Assembly (NCBI GenBank): GCA_021824055.1
Contig: JAKALV010000194.1
Location: 1-6,413 of the forward strand
DNA length: 6,413 bases
Direction of reading: 5' to 3'
From: Acidobacteriota bacterium
GTDB taxonomy: Bacteria; Acidobacteriota; Vicinamibacteria; Vicinamibacterales; SCN-69-37
Within the stretch, counting starts at the first letter, position 1. Each line of letters starts with the position of its first letter. Both the position numbers and the translations under genes were made by a program. The notes beneath the pieces were generated by a model. That model saw nothing but the letters and a program-made list of their open reading frames with translations, did no database searches and was not told where the DNA came from. Positions 1 to 5,682 of the stretch are shown in pieces.

Positions 1-411
1 CGCGCCGCCTTCAAAATACTCGTGTTTCCAGATCGGCGCGATCTGCTTGACGCGCTCGATCGCGTAGCGGCAGACCTCGAACGAGGGCGCGCGATGCGCG
101 CTCGCCGCCGCAATGGCGATGCTCGCGTCGCCGATTTCGAGCCGTCCCACCCGATGGTGCAGGCCCATCACCACGCCCGGCCACGCGTCGGCGGCTTCCT
201 GCTGGATCTGTGCGAAGACGTTGAGTGCGAGCGGCTCGTACGCCTCGTACTCGAGATACAGCACCCGCCGGCCCTGGTGGTGCGCGCGCACCAACCCCGC
301 GAACGTCGTCACGGCGCCGCAGCCTTCACCCGAGCCGGCGGCGAGGCGGGCCACTTCGGCCGCCAACGCGTCCACCGAGAGCGGCGCCGAGGTGATCGCG
401 AACAGCGACAT
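1..411 (-). CDS. moaE: Molybdopterin synthase catalytic (large) subunit MoaE, 3' end cut by the window edge
   Basis: MoaE works with the sulfur carrier MoaD in the cytoplasm to put the dithiolene sulfurs into precursor Z (cPMP), giving molybdopterin for molybdenum cofactor. The 137 visible residues carry the family signature in order: 'TTFAGLVR' (36-42), 'YLEYEAYEPLA' (52-62), 'HHRVGRLEIGD' (85-95), 'AHRAPSF' (105-111), and 'VKQIAPIWKHE' (121-131). K122 and K129 have the same seven-residue spacing as the catalytic lysines K119 and K126 of E. coli MoaE, and R42 matches the conserved 'VR' arginine. Family members are about 140-150 residues, so only a short tail is missing at base 1. The ATG lies 9 bp after the thiD stop on the same strand with no clear ribosome binding site, so translation is probably coupled to thiD. 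No moaD is visible; it may lie beyond the edge. Confidence 0.95.
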   Translation of the reverse strand, partial: MSLFAITSAPLSVDALAAEVARLAAGSGEGCGAVTTFAGLVRAHHQGRRVLYLEYEAYEPLALNVFAQIQQEAADAWPGVVMGLHHRVGRLEIGDASIAIAAASAHRAPSFEVCRYAIERVKQIAPIWKHEYFEGGA

Positions 412-420
412 CCGGAAAGT

Positions 421-1194
421 TTAGCACCCGAGCCCGAGCGGGCCATGCCCATGGCCGAGCTGCGGGGCGCGTTCGATCGCGAGGAGCACGTACGCCTTGG
501 CATTGCGCACGGCGGTCTTCAGCGGGTCGCCGAGCGCCAGCCGCGCCGCGATCGCCGACGAAAAGGTGCAGCCGGTGCCGTGCGTGTGCTGGGAGCGCAC
601 GCGGGGCGCCGCGAACTCCTCGATGCCGAAACCGTCGGCGTACACATCGATGGCGGGCCCCTCGAGATGGCCGCCCTTGACGACAACGGCCTGTGCCCCG
701 GATGAGAGCAGGATCGCCGCCGCGTCGCGCATGTGCGCGACCGAGGTGATGCGCATGCCGGTCAACGCTTCCGCCTCCGGAATGTTCGGCGTGAGGAGCG
801 TGGCGCGCGGCATCAGGATCGCGCGGAGCGCGGACACGGCGTCGGCGGCCAGGAGCGAGTCGCCCCCTTTGGCCACCATCACCGGATCCAGCACGATCGG
901 GCCGAGATGCTGCCGACCGAGAGCCGCCGCCACCACCCGGATGATGTCCGCGTTGGCGAGCATGCCGATCTTGGTGGCGGCGACGGAGAAATCGTCGGCG
1001 ACCGCCTCAATCTGCGCCAGGACGATCGCGGGATCGAGCACCTGGATCGCGCGGACGCCGACGGTGTTCTGCGCGGTCACCGCGGTGATCGCCGAGGTGC
1101 CGAACACGCCATGCGCCTGGAATGTCCGCAGGTCCGCCTGGATGCCGGCGCCGCCTCCCGAGTCACTGCCGGCGATTGTCAGCGCGGTTTGCAT
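421..1194 (-). CDS. thiD: Hydroxymethylpyrimidine/phosphomethylpyrimidine kinase ThiD
   Basis: ThiD phosphorylates HMP and then HMP-phosphate, giving the pyrimidine diphosphate that is joined to the thiazole in thiamine synthesis. The 257-residue protein is of normal length and shows the ribokinase-like landmarks: substrate-binding 'GSDSGGGAGIQAD' (9-21), 'AVTAQNT' (38-44), 'VLDPVMVAKGGD' (101-112), 'LTPNIPEAEALTG' (134-146), 'VVKGGH' (171-176), the anion-hole 'THGTGCTFSSAIAA' (204-217) with catalytic-site C209, and the terminal 'GHGHGPLG'. I chose the ATG at 1194 because 'MQTALTIAGSDSGGG' is the usual N-terminus; an in-frame GTG at 1224 would add ten residues unlike the family and would run into bioY. 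It is the first gene of a thiD-moaE pair. No thiE fusion is seen. The function is well supported, although ThiD paralogues that only salvage HMP or pyridoxal cannot be excluded. Confidence 0.96.
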   Translation of the reverse strand: MQTALTIAGSDSGGGAGIQADLRTFQAHGVFGTSAITAVTAQNTVGVRAIQVLDPAIVLAQIEAVADDFSVAATKIGMLANADIIRVVAAALGRQHLGPIVLDPVMVAKGGDSLLAADAVSALRAILMPRATLLTPNIPEAEALTGMRITSVAHMRDAAAILLSSGAQAVVVKGGHLEGPAIDVYADGFGIEEFAAPRVRSQHTHGTGCTFSSAIAARLALGDPLKTAVRNAKAYVLLAIERAPQLGHGHGPLGLGC

Positions 1195-1205
1195 TTCGTT
1201 AGAAT
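1176..1205 (+). promoter_or_regulatory. Sigma70-like promoter for bioY, placed for a leaderless transcript
   Basis: A -35 hexamer TTGTCA (1176-1181, one mismatch to TTGACA) and a -10 hexamer TAGAAT (1200-1205, one mismatch to TATAAT) are separated by 18 bp. Transcription would start about 7 bp after the -10 box, at 1212 or 1213, and the bioY ATG is at 1213. The promoter overlaps the first codons of divergent thiD. The match is good by eye for a GC-rich background, but the start site is a prediction. Confidence 0.6.
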
Positions 1206-1229
1206 GCCAGCAATGTCTAGCCACGTCAT
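1201..1229 (-). promoter_or_regulatory. Weak candidate promoter for thiD-moaE inside the 5' end of bioY
   Basis: Read on the minus strand, ATGACG (1229-1224, four of six to TTGACA) and CATTCT (1206-1201, three of six to TATAAT) are 17 bp apart and would start transcription about at the thiD ATG. The hexamers are poor, and the case rests mainly on the need for some promoter in this very short divergent gap. Its -10 overlaps that of bioY, so the two promoters would compete. Confidence 0.22.
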
Positions 1230-1830
1230 CTCTGGATCGTTGATTGATCGCGCGACGGCTGTCTCGCCGTTTGCCGGCGCGTTCGGCATCGCGTCGGTAG
1301 CATTCGGAGTGGCGCTCACGGCGGCCGCTGCGCAGTTCACCATGCCCGTGCCGTTCACCGCGGTGCCATTTGCGCTGACGCCCATGGCCGTGCTCCTCGC
1401 AGGCGCCGCGCTCGGCGCGCGGCGCGGCGCGGCGTCGCAGGTGGCGTATCTGGCGGCCGGCATCATCGGCGTGCAGGTGTTCGCGCCGTCCGTCGCGTTG
1501 CCGCCCGGCGCCGCGCGGTTGCTCGGGCCGACGGGCGGTTTCCTCGTGGCCTACCCGTTGGCCGCGTTCGTCACCGGTTGGCTCGCGGAACGCGGGTGGG
1601 ATCGCCGGTATGTGACCTCAGCGCTGGCGATGCTCGCCGGCCTGGCCGTGATCTACACCGGCGGGGCGCTGTGGTACACGGCCACGGTGTCGCATTCGCT
1701 GAGCGCGACGCTCACCACGAGCGTGCTCCCGTTCGCCGGTTTTGACATCGCGAAGATCCTTGCCGCCGCGGCGATTTTGCCGGGGGCGTGGCGCATCATG
1801 GGAGTGAAATACGCTTCGAAGAACCAGTAG
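1213..1830 (+). CDS. bioY: Biotin transporter BioY (ECF-type S-component)
   Basis: BioY is the biotin-binding membrane subunit of energy-coupling-factor transporters, working with EcfT/EcfA or BioMN-type partners. The 205-residue protein is very hydrophobic, with about six membrane segments (roughly 22-41, 52-69, 74-90, 107-125, 134-156, 171-192). It has the BioY landmarks 'PVPFTAVPFALTPMAVLLAG' (45-64), 'GARRGAASQVAYLAAGIIGV' (68-87), 'LLGPTGGFLVAYPLAAF' (103-119) and near the C-terminus 'LPFAGFDIAK' (172-181), whose Asp and Lys match the conserved DxxK of the last helix. I prefer the ATG at 1213 to the in-frame ATG at 1204, because 1204 lies inside the likely -10 box. No EcfA/EcfT or BioMN genes are nearby, so it relies on a distant energizing module or works alone. 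No BirA-type or BioR operator was recognised. It is convergent with the gene ending at 2018. Confidence 0.93.
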   Translation: MSSHVISGSLIDRATAVSPFAGAFGIASVAFGVALTAAAAQFTMPVPFTAVPFALTPMAVLLAGAALGARRGAASQVAYLAAGIIGVQVFAPSVALPPGAARLLGPTGGFLVAYPLAAFVTGWLAERGWDRRYVTSALAMLAGLAVIYTGGALWYTATVSHSLSATLTTSVLPFAGFDIAKILAAAAILPGAWRIMGVKYASKNQ

Positions 1831-1831
1831 G

Positions 1832-1995
1832 GACGTCCAAAGTCCAAGGTTGAAAGTCCAAGGTCATTTGCTGTCCGAAGTTCCATAGGTCCTTCGTCCG
1901 AGGTCGAACGGACAAAGCACGGACTGCGCACGAGGGACTTGTAGGACGCTGGACAACAAGTGACGTTGGACCTTGGACTTTGGACCTTGGACGTC
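1832..1995. repeat. Large imperfect inverted repeat of GTCC/GGAC units between convergent genes
   Basis: The whole gap of 187 bp (1831-2017) has no credible gene. Arms at 1832-1866 and 1961-1995 are reverse complements over 35 bp without gaps, with 29 matches by hand alignment, around a 94-bp middle. The left part repeats 'GTCCAAGG'-like words (GTCC at 1835, 1842, 1856, 1873, 1889, 1896). The right part repeats 'TTGGACC'-like words (GGAC at 1910, 1921, 1935, 1944, 1951, 1968, 1975, 1982, 1989). The orientation therefore switches near 1905, where GTCCG (1896-1900) and CGGAC (1909-1913) form a small inner hairpin. GTCC returns at 2003 and 2015. There is no T-tract, so it is not a classic intrinsic terminator, though it could still fold and limit read-through between bioY and the gene ending at 2018. 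It looks like a dispersed intergenic repeat; this needs a genome-wide search. Confidence 0.75.
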
Positions 1996-2017
1996 GGGAT
2001 TCGTCCAAGGTCCCGTC

Positions 2018-4033
2018 CTATTTCACGTAACCGAGACTGCGCATGCGATCGATCATCTCCTGGTCGAGCGGCTGTCCGGTCGTGCGGCGTGGCGTGGCGT
2101 GCCGTGCGCCGTAGGTCGGCACGTACCGAACCGGATGCGCATTGAGAAAGCTGTCCGCGATCAGCAGGGTTGGCAGCCGGCCCGCGAGATCGCTGGCCAC
2201 CGGGACCCCCAACAAATAGAGCGCCGTCGCGGCCACCGACGTTGACGTGGTTTCGGGCGGAGCCGTGGCGATGGTGCGGGCCGGCGCGCCGGCTAACGCG
2301 AGCAGGCCCGGTCCGGGCTCGGCCACGCGGCCCGGCTGTGTGACAAGGACCACCGCGCGCGGACCACGGGTGAGGCCGGCGAGGAGTCCATCGAGGAACT
2401 GGTAGTAGCGCTCGATGGCGCGGACGCGCGCCGCCATGGCTGAGGGCGCGGCCGCCGCGGCGGTGCCGTCCACCGCGAAGAGACCGTGCTGCGCGATATC
2501 GAGACCGGGCAGGTACACGACCTGCAGATCGACATTCGCCATCGCAGGCTCGGCTGACAGGTCCGCAATGGTCGCGTCGAGCGCGGCGGACCGCGCGATG
2601 ATCGATGCGATGTCCCCCGGCGTGTCCGCGGCAACCGCCGCCTGCGCGCGTGCGCGCGCCCGGTCGCGGCGGGCGGGCCAATCACGCTCGAGACTCGTGT
2701 AGAGCGCCGCGGGCGCGATCTCACCATCGAGCGCCCCGCCCTGTTCAAGGCGGAGCAGCGCGCGATCCGACAGCACGGTGCCCGCATCCTCGCCTGATTC
2801 CGACGCGGGCCAGGTGGCCCACCACTGGATCACGCTCGTCCTGAGCCCCGCACGCGCGGCCACTTCCCAGAATGTCGGGATCCGCCGCTCGCTGCCCGAC
2901 GCGATCGAGGGGCGGGTGAGCCGGATGAGATCGGTGGCGCCGGCCACGAGCGCGCCCACGCGCGAGGTCGGCCGCAGGCGTCCCTCGACACCGGCCAATT
3001 GCCGGCCCTCCAGCGCGTTGATGCCGTGACGCTCGGGGGGCTGGCCCGTGGCGATCGTTGTCCACACGCGGGCCGGATCCCGGTCGGGATCCGAGGGCAT
3101 CGTGGCGACGCCCGCGTCCAGCAGCCGCGAGAACGCCGGCATGGACGCCGCCGCCCGCAATCTGGCAAGCAGCGCGAGATCCACGCCGTCGATGGCGATG
3201 ACCAGGACGCGTTCGCCGGTGGGCACGACGGTCAGCGCCGGCGCCGAAAGCACAGCGGGTGAGCCGGGCGCGGCTGCGAAGAGCAGGGCCGCGGCGCCCA
3301 CGAATGCCACGGCCGCCAGCGGCAGCGTGACGTTCCATGACGAGAACGGCACGCCGGGGCCGAGCGTCGTGGATGGCGCATCGGCGGGATCCAGCCGCGC
3401 CACAAACGCGAGGGCGGTAACCATCACGACATGACCGAGCACGAGGCTGATCGCGACGGCGACGCCGATCACGGCGGCGGAGAAGAGCGGCGTGGGAGCG
3501 GACGACGTGGTGACCGCGGCTCGCCACCAGAGTGTGAGATAGGCCAGACAGGCGAGGAAGATCACGGTGCCGGCAACGGCCGCCACGCGCCGCGCGTTGA
3601 CGGCGAACGATGTGGACCGTACGAGCGATCGCGCCAGCGCGCCGGCCGGCAGAATGACGGCAAAGGACGCGATCGCCGCCGCCACGCCGAACGTCACGGC
3701 CAAGTACGCCGCCATGACGAGCGCGTCGGTCAGGCTCGTGATCAGTTCCGGCAGTTTCGACGCGAGACCGATGGCGCCGGCAGGGCCGAGCAGCAGTCCC
3801 GCGAGCATGCCGATGCGCACGCTGGCGCCGGCCGCCAGGGTGGCCGCCGAACGGCGATTGGCGGCGCCGCCGAGCACGAAGCGATCGACCGGCGCGTTCA
3901 GATAGCCGAGCGCGCGCAGGTGCTCGCGAAGATCGGCAGGTGGCGCAGGTGGTGCAGGTGGTGCAGGTGGCGCAGGTGGTGCAGGTGGCGCAGGTGGCGC
4001 AGGTGGCGCAGGAGTGGGTTCGCTGCCGCTCAT
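2018..4033 (-). CDS. Multi-pass membrane protein with a degenerate alkaline-phosphatase-superfamily (phosphodiesterase/sulfatase-like) domain
   Basis: The 671 residues read in order: an (Ala-Pro-Pro)8 tract (9-32); a short 'DLREHLRALGYLNAPVDRF' module (34-52); about five membrane helices (near 72-92, 104-130, 148-170, 183-212, 236-256); then an alkaline-phosphatase-fold domain (275-640) and the tail 'RMRSLGYVK'. Family signs are 'RVLVIAIDGVD' (275-285, metal Asp D282), 'WTTIATGQPPERHGI' (324-338), 'VYLPGLDIAQHG' (506-517, D512 and H516) and 'ALYLLGVPVASDLAGR' (604-619). The usual SDHG metal motif reads T565-Q-P-G568, the later GxH histidine is missing, and the Ser/Thr normally 4 residues before the conserved Trp is not there (D319-P320). 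Hydrolase activity is therefore doubtful. I chose the ATG at 4033 because it sits 2 bp after the stop of the polyprenyl synthase gene; upstream in-frame codons only read that gene out of frame. It is the last gene of the operon. Substrate unknown. Confidence 0.85.
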   Translation of the reverse strand: MSGSEPTPAPPAPPAPPAPPAPPAPPAPPAPPADLREHLRALGYLNAPVDRFVLGGAANRRSAATLAAGASVRIGMLAGLLLGPAGAIGLASKLPELITSLTDALVMAAYLAVTFGVAAAIASFAVILPAGALARSLVRSTSFAVNARRVAAVAGTVIFLACLAYLTLWWRAAVTTSSAPTPLFSAAVIGVAVAISLVLGHVVMVTALAFVARLDPADAPSTTLGPGVPFSSWNVTLPLAAVAFVGAAALLFAAAPGSPAVLSAPALTVVPTGERVLVIAIDGVDLALLARLRAAASMPAFSRLLDAGVATMPSDPDRDPARVWTTIATGQPPERHGINALEGRQLAGVEGRLRPTSRVGALVAGATDLIRLTRPSIASGSERRIPTFWEVAARAGLRTSVIQWWATWPASESGEDAGTVLSDRALLRLEQGGALDGEIAPAALYTSLERDWPARRDRARARAQAAVAADTPGDIASIIARSAALDATIADLSAEPAMANVDLQVVYLPGLDIAQHGLFAVDGTAAAAAPSAMAARVRAIERYYQFLDGLLAGLTRGPRAVVLVTQPGRVAEPGPGLLALAGAPARTIATAPPETTSTSVAATALYLLGVPVASDLAGRLPTLLIADSFLNAHPVRYVPTYGARHATPRRTTGQPLDQEMIDRMRSLGYVK
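3938..4009 (-). repeat. Eight tandem 9-bp units encoding (Ala-Pro-Pro)8
   Basis: On the minus strand the unit is GCxCCACCT, repeated eight times without a break. The only variation is a G or A at the third codon position of alanine (five GCG, three GCA), so all units encode Ala-Pro-Pro. The tract lies at residues 9-32 of the membrane protein, on the N-terminal side of its first membrane helix. Loss or gain of units keeps the reading frame, so length polymorphism between strains is likely. It would form a stiff proline-rich linker. Confidence 0.95.
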
Positions 4034-4035
4034 CG

Positions 4036-4911
4036 CTAGACCCGGCGCCCGGCGACAAAGCGCGCAAGTTCGCGGAGCGGATCGGCGCGGCGGCCGAACG
4101 GATCCAGGGCGCGTTCCGCCGTGGCGCACAGGTCGTTCGCGAGCTCGCGCGCGCCATCGACGCCGCTGAAACTCACGAATGTCATCTTGCGCGCATCGGC
4201 TCGGACCGCTTTGCCCGTTTCGGCCTCGGTGCCGACGACGTCGAGCAGGTCGTCCACGATTTGAAACGCGAGCCCGAGGTTCTTGGCGTACGAGGTGAGC
4301 GAGGCGATCGCGTTCTCGTTGGCGCCGGCGCTGAGGGCGCCGGCTTGCGCGGCGGCGCCGAAGAGAACGCCGGTCTTTCGCCGGTGGATGCGCTCGAGCG
4401 TGTTGAAGTCGATGACGGCGTCGGTGGCGAGCACGTCCTCGGCCTGGCCGGCGATGAGACCGTCGAGGCCCACCGCATCGGTGTAGAGCGCGGTGATTCG
4501 CGCGGCGAGCGGCGCGGGATAGGCGCGGGCCAGATGGCCGTACGCGAGATTCAGCAGGCCGAACGCCGCGAGGATGGCCACGGCCTCACCATGCGCGACG
4601 TGCGCCGACGGCCGTCCCCGTCGCAGCGGGGCATCGTCCATGCTCGGCAGGTCGTCGAGCATCAGCGACGCGGCGTGGATGCACTCGACGGCGCTGGCCG
4701 CCGGGAGCGCGCGCGCGCTGTCGCCGCAGACGTCCGCGGCCAGATGCACGAGCACGGCCCGCACGCGCTTGGACGGCGCGAGCAGCGTGTAGCGCATGGC
4801 GTCGAGCACAGGATCGGGCGTCGCGGCGCCGCCCGGCGCCAGCAACTGCTCGAGGGCGCGCGCGATGTCGTTCTGGATGCCGGCGAACGTTGAGGGCAGG
4901 GGCGCGCTCAC
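4036..4911 (-). CDS. Polyprenyl diphosphate synthase, GGPP-synthase-like (IspA/CrtE family)
   Basis: This trans-prenyltransferase adds isopentenyl diphosphate to allylic diphosphates. In the 291 residues the first Asp-rich motif is 'DDLPSMDD' (86-93), followed by 'LRRGRP' (96-101). The second is 'QIVDDLLD' (217-224), and the basic 'SKRVRAV' (47-53) and 'RRKTG' (177-181) bind diphosphate. Residues before the first motif read 'HAASLML'; alanine sits at position -5, where E. coli FPP synthase has Tyr. With the two-residue insertion in the motif this resembles CrtE-type GGPP synthases, so C20 or another product longer than FPP is my inference. The usual 'GKRLRP' reads 'SKRVRA', a small deviation. 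The GTG start at 4911 forms a 4-bp GTGA overlap with the stop of the methyltransferase gene, indicating translational coupling; extending the frame further upstream only reads that gene out of frame. The product could feed quinone, carotenoid or other lipid synthesis. Confidence 0.93.
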   Translation of the reverse strand: MSAPLPSTFAGIQNDIARALEQLLAPGGAATPDPVLDAMRYTLLAPSKRVRAVLVHLAADVCGDSARALPAASAVECIHAASLMLDDLPSMDDAPLRRGRPSAHVAHGEAVAILAAFGLLNLAYGHLARAYPAPLAARITALYTDAVGLDGLIAGQAEDVLATDAVIDFNTLERIHRRKTGVLFGAAAQAGALSAGANENAIASLTSYAKNLGLAFQIVDDLLDVVGTEAETGKAVRADARKMTFVSFSGVDGARELANDLCATAERALDPFGRRADPLRELARFVAGRRV

Positions 4912-5585
4912 TTGGTTCCGGAGCCGGTGAGCGGCGCGCGCGCAAAGACCAGGAGGTACTGGTATCGAAGAAATGTCTCCTGGCTCACCAGTCGCAGGCC
5001 CGCCTGTTCGGCGTCCCGGATGATGGTGGCGGCGGCCACGCGGTTGTCGTCGGGCCCGGGCCCGGATCCGCCGGGTTTGAAATCGATGATGCCGAGCCGG
5101 CCCGCCGGTTTGAGCACCGCGCGGACGTTCCGCAGGAAGACCAACGGTTTCTCGAGCTGGCCGAACACGCCGACGAGCAAGGCGGCGTCCACCTGGCTTG
5201 GCAGCGCCGGATCGTCGAACGATCCGCGGACCGTGCGCACGTTGCGCAGTCCTTCGCGCTCCACGCGACGCTTGATGGCTTCGATCATGGGCGGCTGCAC
5301 ATCTTCGGCGTACACGAGGCCGTTCGGACCCACCCGGTGCGCAAGGCGGATGGTGAACCAGCCGCCGCCCGCGCCGAGGTCGGCGACGTGCGAGCCGTCG
5401 GCGATGCCGAGGGCGTCCATCACCCGCTCGGGCTGTTGCCACTCATCGCGGTCCGGACCCTCGAGTTGTCCGAGCTCTTCGGGCGGAAACAGGCGTCCGC
5501 GCGGCGCGGTCTGCGCGCCGGCGGGCGCGCGCCCCGGGGCGGCGACCGCCAGGGCGAACACGAGAGCCGGGACCCACGCGCGCAT
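4908..5585 (-). CDS. Exported class I SAM-dependent methyltransferase-like protein
   Basis: The 225-residue protein begins with a likely Sec signal peptide: 'MRAW', a hydrophobic stretch at 5-18 and an 'AGA|Q' cleavage site after residue 24. The mature part has a Rossmann methyltransferase core: motif I 'VADLGAGGGWFTIRLA' (67-82), the acidic end of strand 2 'VYAED' (91-95), 'GSFDDPALPSQVDAALLVG' (121-139) with the strand-4 region, and 'LKPAGRLGIIDFKPGG' (158-173). The substrate cannot be read from sequence. SAM is not known to be available outside the cytoplasm, so either the signal is a retained anchor, SAM is supplied there, or the fold has another role. ATG 5585 was chosen over the GTG at 5588, which adds one residue. 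No internal start gives a cytosolic form with motif I intact at a sensible length. It is the first gene of the operon with the polyprenyl synthase and membrane protein. Confidence 0.85.
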   Translation of the reverse strand: MRAWVPALVFALAVAAPGRAPAGAQTAPRGRLFPPEELGQLEGPDRDEWQQPERVMDALGIADGSHVADLGAGGGWFTIRLAHRVGPNGLVYAEDVQPPMIEAIKRRVEREGLRNVRTVRGSFDDPALPSQVDAALLVGVFGQLEKPLVFLRNVRAVLKPAGRLGIIDFKPGGSGPGPDDNRVAAATIIRDAEQAGLRLVSQETFLRYQYLLVFARAPLTGSGTK

Positions 5586-5654
5586 CACGCTAATGCTACT
5601 CGCTGGGCGGCGGCCTGATGGAGGGTGTCGCGGGCGATCATTCAGGTAGTTTTC

Positions 5655-5682
5655 CGTATAATTGACCCATGATCAATGTCAC
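5655..5682 (-). promoter_or_regulatory. Candidate promoter for the methyltransferase operon, overlapping the Fe-S carrier promoter
   Basis: On the minus strand GTGACA (5682-5677, five of six to TTGACA) and TATACG (5660-5655, four of six to TATAAT) are 16 bp apart. Transcription would start near 5648, leaving a leader of about 60 nt. The -10 box overlaps TATAAT of the plus-strand promoter, and the -35 box lies in the first codons of the Fe-S carrier gene, so the two directions would compete. Confidence 0.35.
5657..5662 (+). promoter_or_regulatory. Consensus -10 box for the Fe-S carrier gene; predicted leaderless transcript
   Basis: A perfect TATAAT is followed by only six bases (TGACCC) before the ATG at 5669. 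A normal spacing from -10 to the transcription start puts the start on the A of the ATG. No good -35 hexamer is seen 16-18 bp upstream and there is no extended TG, so the promoter may be weak or helped by an activator. There is no ribosome binding site, and no room for one. Confidence 0.6.

Noticed and set aside
733..1203. Long in-frame extension upstream of bioY that would make a 365-residue protein
   Set aside because: The added residues are charged, Arg/Asp/Gly-rich antisense of thiD and do not resemble BioY. The membrane protein begins near 1213.
22..1243. Plus-strand open frames across moaE and thiD
   Set aside because: They are rich in Arg, Ala and Pro, as expected for antisense reading in GC-rich DNA, and the minus strand encodes two clearly recognisable enzymes there.
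1831..1995. Classic rho-independent terminator
   Set aside because: The hairpin arms are 94 bp apart and no run of T follows on either strand; a looser role in separating convergent transcripts remains possible.
1831..2017. CRISPR array
   Set aside because: There is no repeat of constant length with unique spacers; the words are 7-8 bp and switch orientation half-way.
1796..2245. Small open frames within the intergenic repeat
   Set aside because: Their Trp-Thr-Leu-Asp-type residues only reflect the short DNA repeats, and they show no start signal or domain.
2745..4157. Minus-strand frame with repeated Cys-Ala-Thr/Cys-Thr-Thr residues
   Set aside because: It is the tandem repeat read in another frame. 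The remaining residues are Arg-rich with no domain signs, while the chosen frame shows membrane helices and phosphatase motifs.
3940..4893. Plus-strand frame starting with repeated Val-Gln-Val residues
   Set aside because: The start is the antisense of the Ala-Pro-Pro tandem repeat, and the rest is antisense of the polyprenyl synthase.
4912..5442. N-terminal extension of the polyprenyl synthase into a 468-residue protein
   Set aside because: The extension lies over the methyltransferase in another frame, is Arg-rich and unlike any prenyl synthase; GTG at 4911 gives a normal 291-residue enzyme.
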